Assembly: GCA_025062175.1 (NCBI GenBank) | Contig: JANXAX010000125.1 | Location: 1-7,236, forward strand | Direction: 5' to 3' | Length of the DNA: 7,236 nucleotides | Source of the DNA: Anaerolineae bacterium | GTDB lineage: Bacteria > Chloroflexota > Anaerolineae > 4572-78 > NAK82 | Shown here: positions 6,565-7,236 of the stretch, in pieces | Layout: each line of letters starts with the position of its first letter | Position numbering within the stretch: the stretch's first letter is position 1 | The notes under the pieces: model-generated | What the model saw: only the letters and a program-made list of their open reading frames with translations | What the model was told of the DNA's origin: nothing | Databases searched by the model: none | Made by a program: the position numbers and the translations under genes

Positions 6565-6888
6565 ATGGAAGAGATTACCGAGAACGACAAATTGATGGCT
6601 GCACTATGCTATCCGATCGCCGTGGTGATGTCGGTCATCATCTTGGTGACGGAATCAATGCGGTCACGTCCGTTCCAAAAATACCACGCCGTACAGGCAT
6701 TGGTGCTCTGGGCGGCGATTTTTGTTGCCCTGTTTATCATCGGTTGTCTAACTTTAGGTGTTGGGTTTTTCCTGTACTTTATCGCCTGGCTAGTACTGCT
6801 CTGGCCAGCCTACAAGGCTTACCGAGGCGAGTACTTCGAAGTGCCAGTGATCACCGATTTCATCAAGAAACAGGGCTGGGTGGCGTAA
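6565..6888 (+). CDS. DUF4870/Tic20-like small membrane protein
   Basis: 107 residues from the ATG at 6565, which follows AAGGAGAG at 6552-6559 by 5 bases. The frame extends upstream to 6442, but that extension spans the promoter and is rejected. A short charged N-terminus (ITENDKLMAALCYP) leads to three predicted membrane helices at about 11-29, 44-61 and 63-80. The loop contains the family hallmark PFQKYHAVQAL (36-46), and after helix 3 comes AYKAYRGEYFEVPVI (82-96). This pattern is typical of DUF4870, related to the Tic20/HOTT membrane proteins; the bacterial members have no settled function. It lies in the cytoplasmic membrane. The gene is 109 bases before recJ and might be co-transcribed, with an inverted repeat between them. 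Confidence 0.87.
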   Translation: MEEITENDKLMAALCYPIAVVMSVIILVTESMRSRPFQKYHAVQALVLWAAIFVALFIIGCLTLGVGFFLYFIAWLVLLWPAYKAYRGEYFEVPVITDFIKKQGWVA

Positions 6889-6914
6889 TCCCCTCTTGGT
6901 TACGAGACAAGCGG

Positions 6915-6971
6915 ACAGGGTGACCGGTGCCCGCGCTGTACAAGGATGTGAGCAAGCGCTGGTCACCCTGT
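6915..6971. repeat. 11-bp inverted repeat between the DUF4870 gene and recJ
   Basis: ACAGGGTGACC (6915-6925) and GGTCACCCTGT (6961-6971) are perfectly complementary across 35 bases. Inside, GCGCT (6933-6937) and AGCGC (6955-6959) can add a 5-bp stem. No T run follows on the plus strand. It could be a non-standard terminator, an RNA leader structure of recJ or a protein site. Confidence 0.6.
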
Positions 6972-6997
6972 GTTGTGAGCTCTAGAGGTTGTGGTGA

Positions 6998-7236
6998 ATG
7001 CCGAAACGCTGGGTAATCGCGCCGCGCCTGCCTGACGAACACCTCGCCCACTTCTCGCCGCTGCCACCTTTGGTGGTGCAACTGCTTTACAACCGCGGCG
7101 TACGTGAACCGGGGCACGTGACACGCTTCCTGCAATGCCAACCCTTGCACGACACCGATCCATTCCAGCTCAAGGGGATGGAACGTGCAGTGGAACGTAT
7201 CCACGCTGCCATTCGCGCCGGTGACTTGATTGCCAT
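6998..7236 (+). CDS. recJ: single-stranded-DNA-specific exonuclease RecJ, N-terminal part (cut by window edge)
   Basis: The frame opens at ATG 6998 and runs off the right edge after 79 codons. An in-frame TGA directly precedes the ATG, so this is the earliest ATG start; AGAGG (6984-6988) lies 9 bases upstream. The residues match the conserved RecJ N-terminus: KRWVIAP, then PPLVVQLLYNRGV (23-35), then VTRFLQ, then DTDPFQLKGMERAVERIHAAI (52-72). This region comes just before the DHH phosphoesterase motif, which is outside the window. RecJ is a cytoplasmic 5'-3' exonuclease of recombinational and mismatch repair. In Chloroflexota it is often longer than in E. coli; the total length cannot be seen here. 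Confidence 0.88.
   Translation, partial: MPKRWVIAPRLPDEHLAHFSPLPPLVVQLLYNRGVREPGHVTRFLQCQPLHDTDPFQLKGMERAVERIHAAIRAGDLIA

Overview
The window looks like a piece of a Chloroflexota (Anaerolineae-like) chromosome. This is an inference from the family mix: an FHA protein carrying the start of an NBR1-FW-like domain, a short four-repeat S1 protein, a DUF4432 protein, a DUF3786 protein, a small DUF4870/Tic20-like membrane protein and RecJ. The GC content is moderately high and the promoters resemble the sigma-70 consensus. No mobile element, CRISPR array, rRNA or tRNA is visible.

Layout. Positions 1-1018 (minus) hold an FHA domain protein with one mid-protein membrane helix. Its C-terminus runs off the left edge, just inside a domain resembling the NBR1 FW domain. 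After a 416-base gap with no credible gene but a clear terminator, 1435-2586 (minus) encodes an S1 repeat RNA-binding protein. It is a self-contained unit: near-perfect TTGACA/TATAAT promoter, strong ribosome binding site, intrinsic terminator. The gap 2642-3131 contains what may be a decayed C-terminal fragment of a helix-turn-helix regulator (plus strand) and a perfect hairpin. Next, 3132-4391 and 4490-5530 (both minus) encode a zinc-type medium-chain dehydrogenase and an aldose-1-epimerase-like DUF4432 protein, probably one sugar-catabolism transcription unit led by the DUF4432 gene.

A 159-base divergent intergenic region (5531-5689) separates this unit from a DUF3786 gene (5690-6343, plus). 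It contains a good minus-strand promoter, an overlapping weaker plus-strand one, and short repeats that could be operator half-sites. A DUF4870 gene (6565-6888, plus) with its own promoter follows, then an 11-bp inverted repeat, then the 5' end of recJ (6998 to the right edge).

How they work together. Only the DUF4432 and dehydrogenase genes have an obvious functional link, as sugar or polyol enzymes. The rest are probably independent housekeeping or envelope functions. I see no convincing new multi-gene system. The items most worth a second look are the FHA/NBR1-type fusion, the Asp replacing the usual zinc-site His in the dehydrogenase, the compact divergent promoter region, and the possible regulator remnant.
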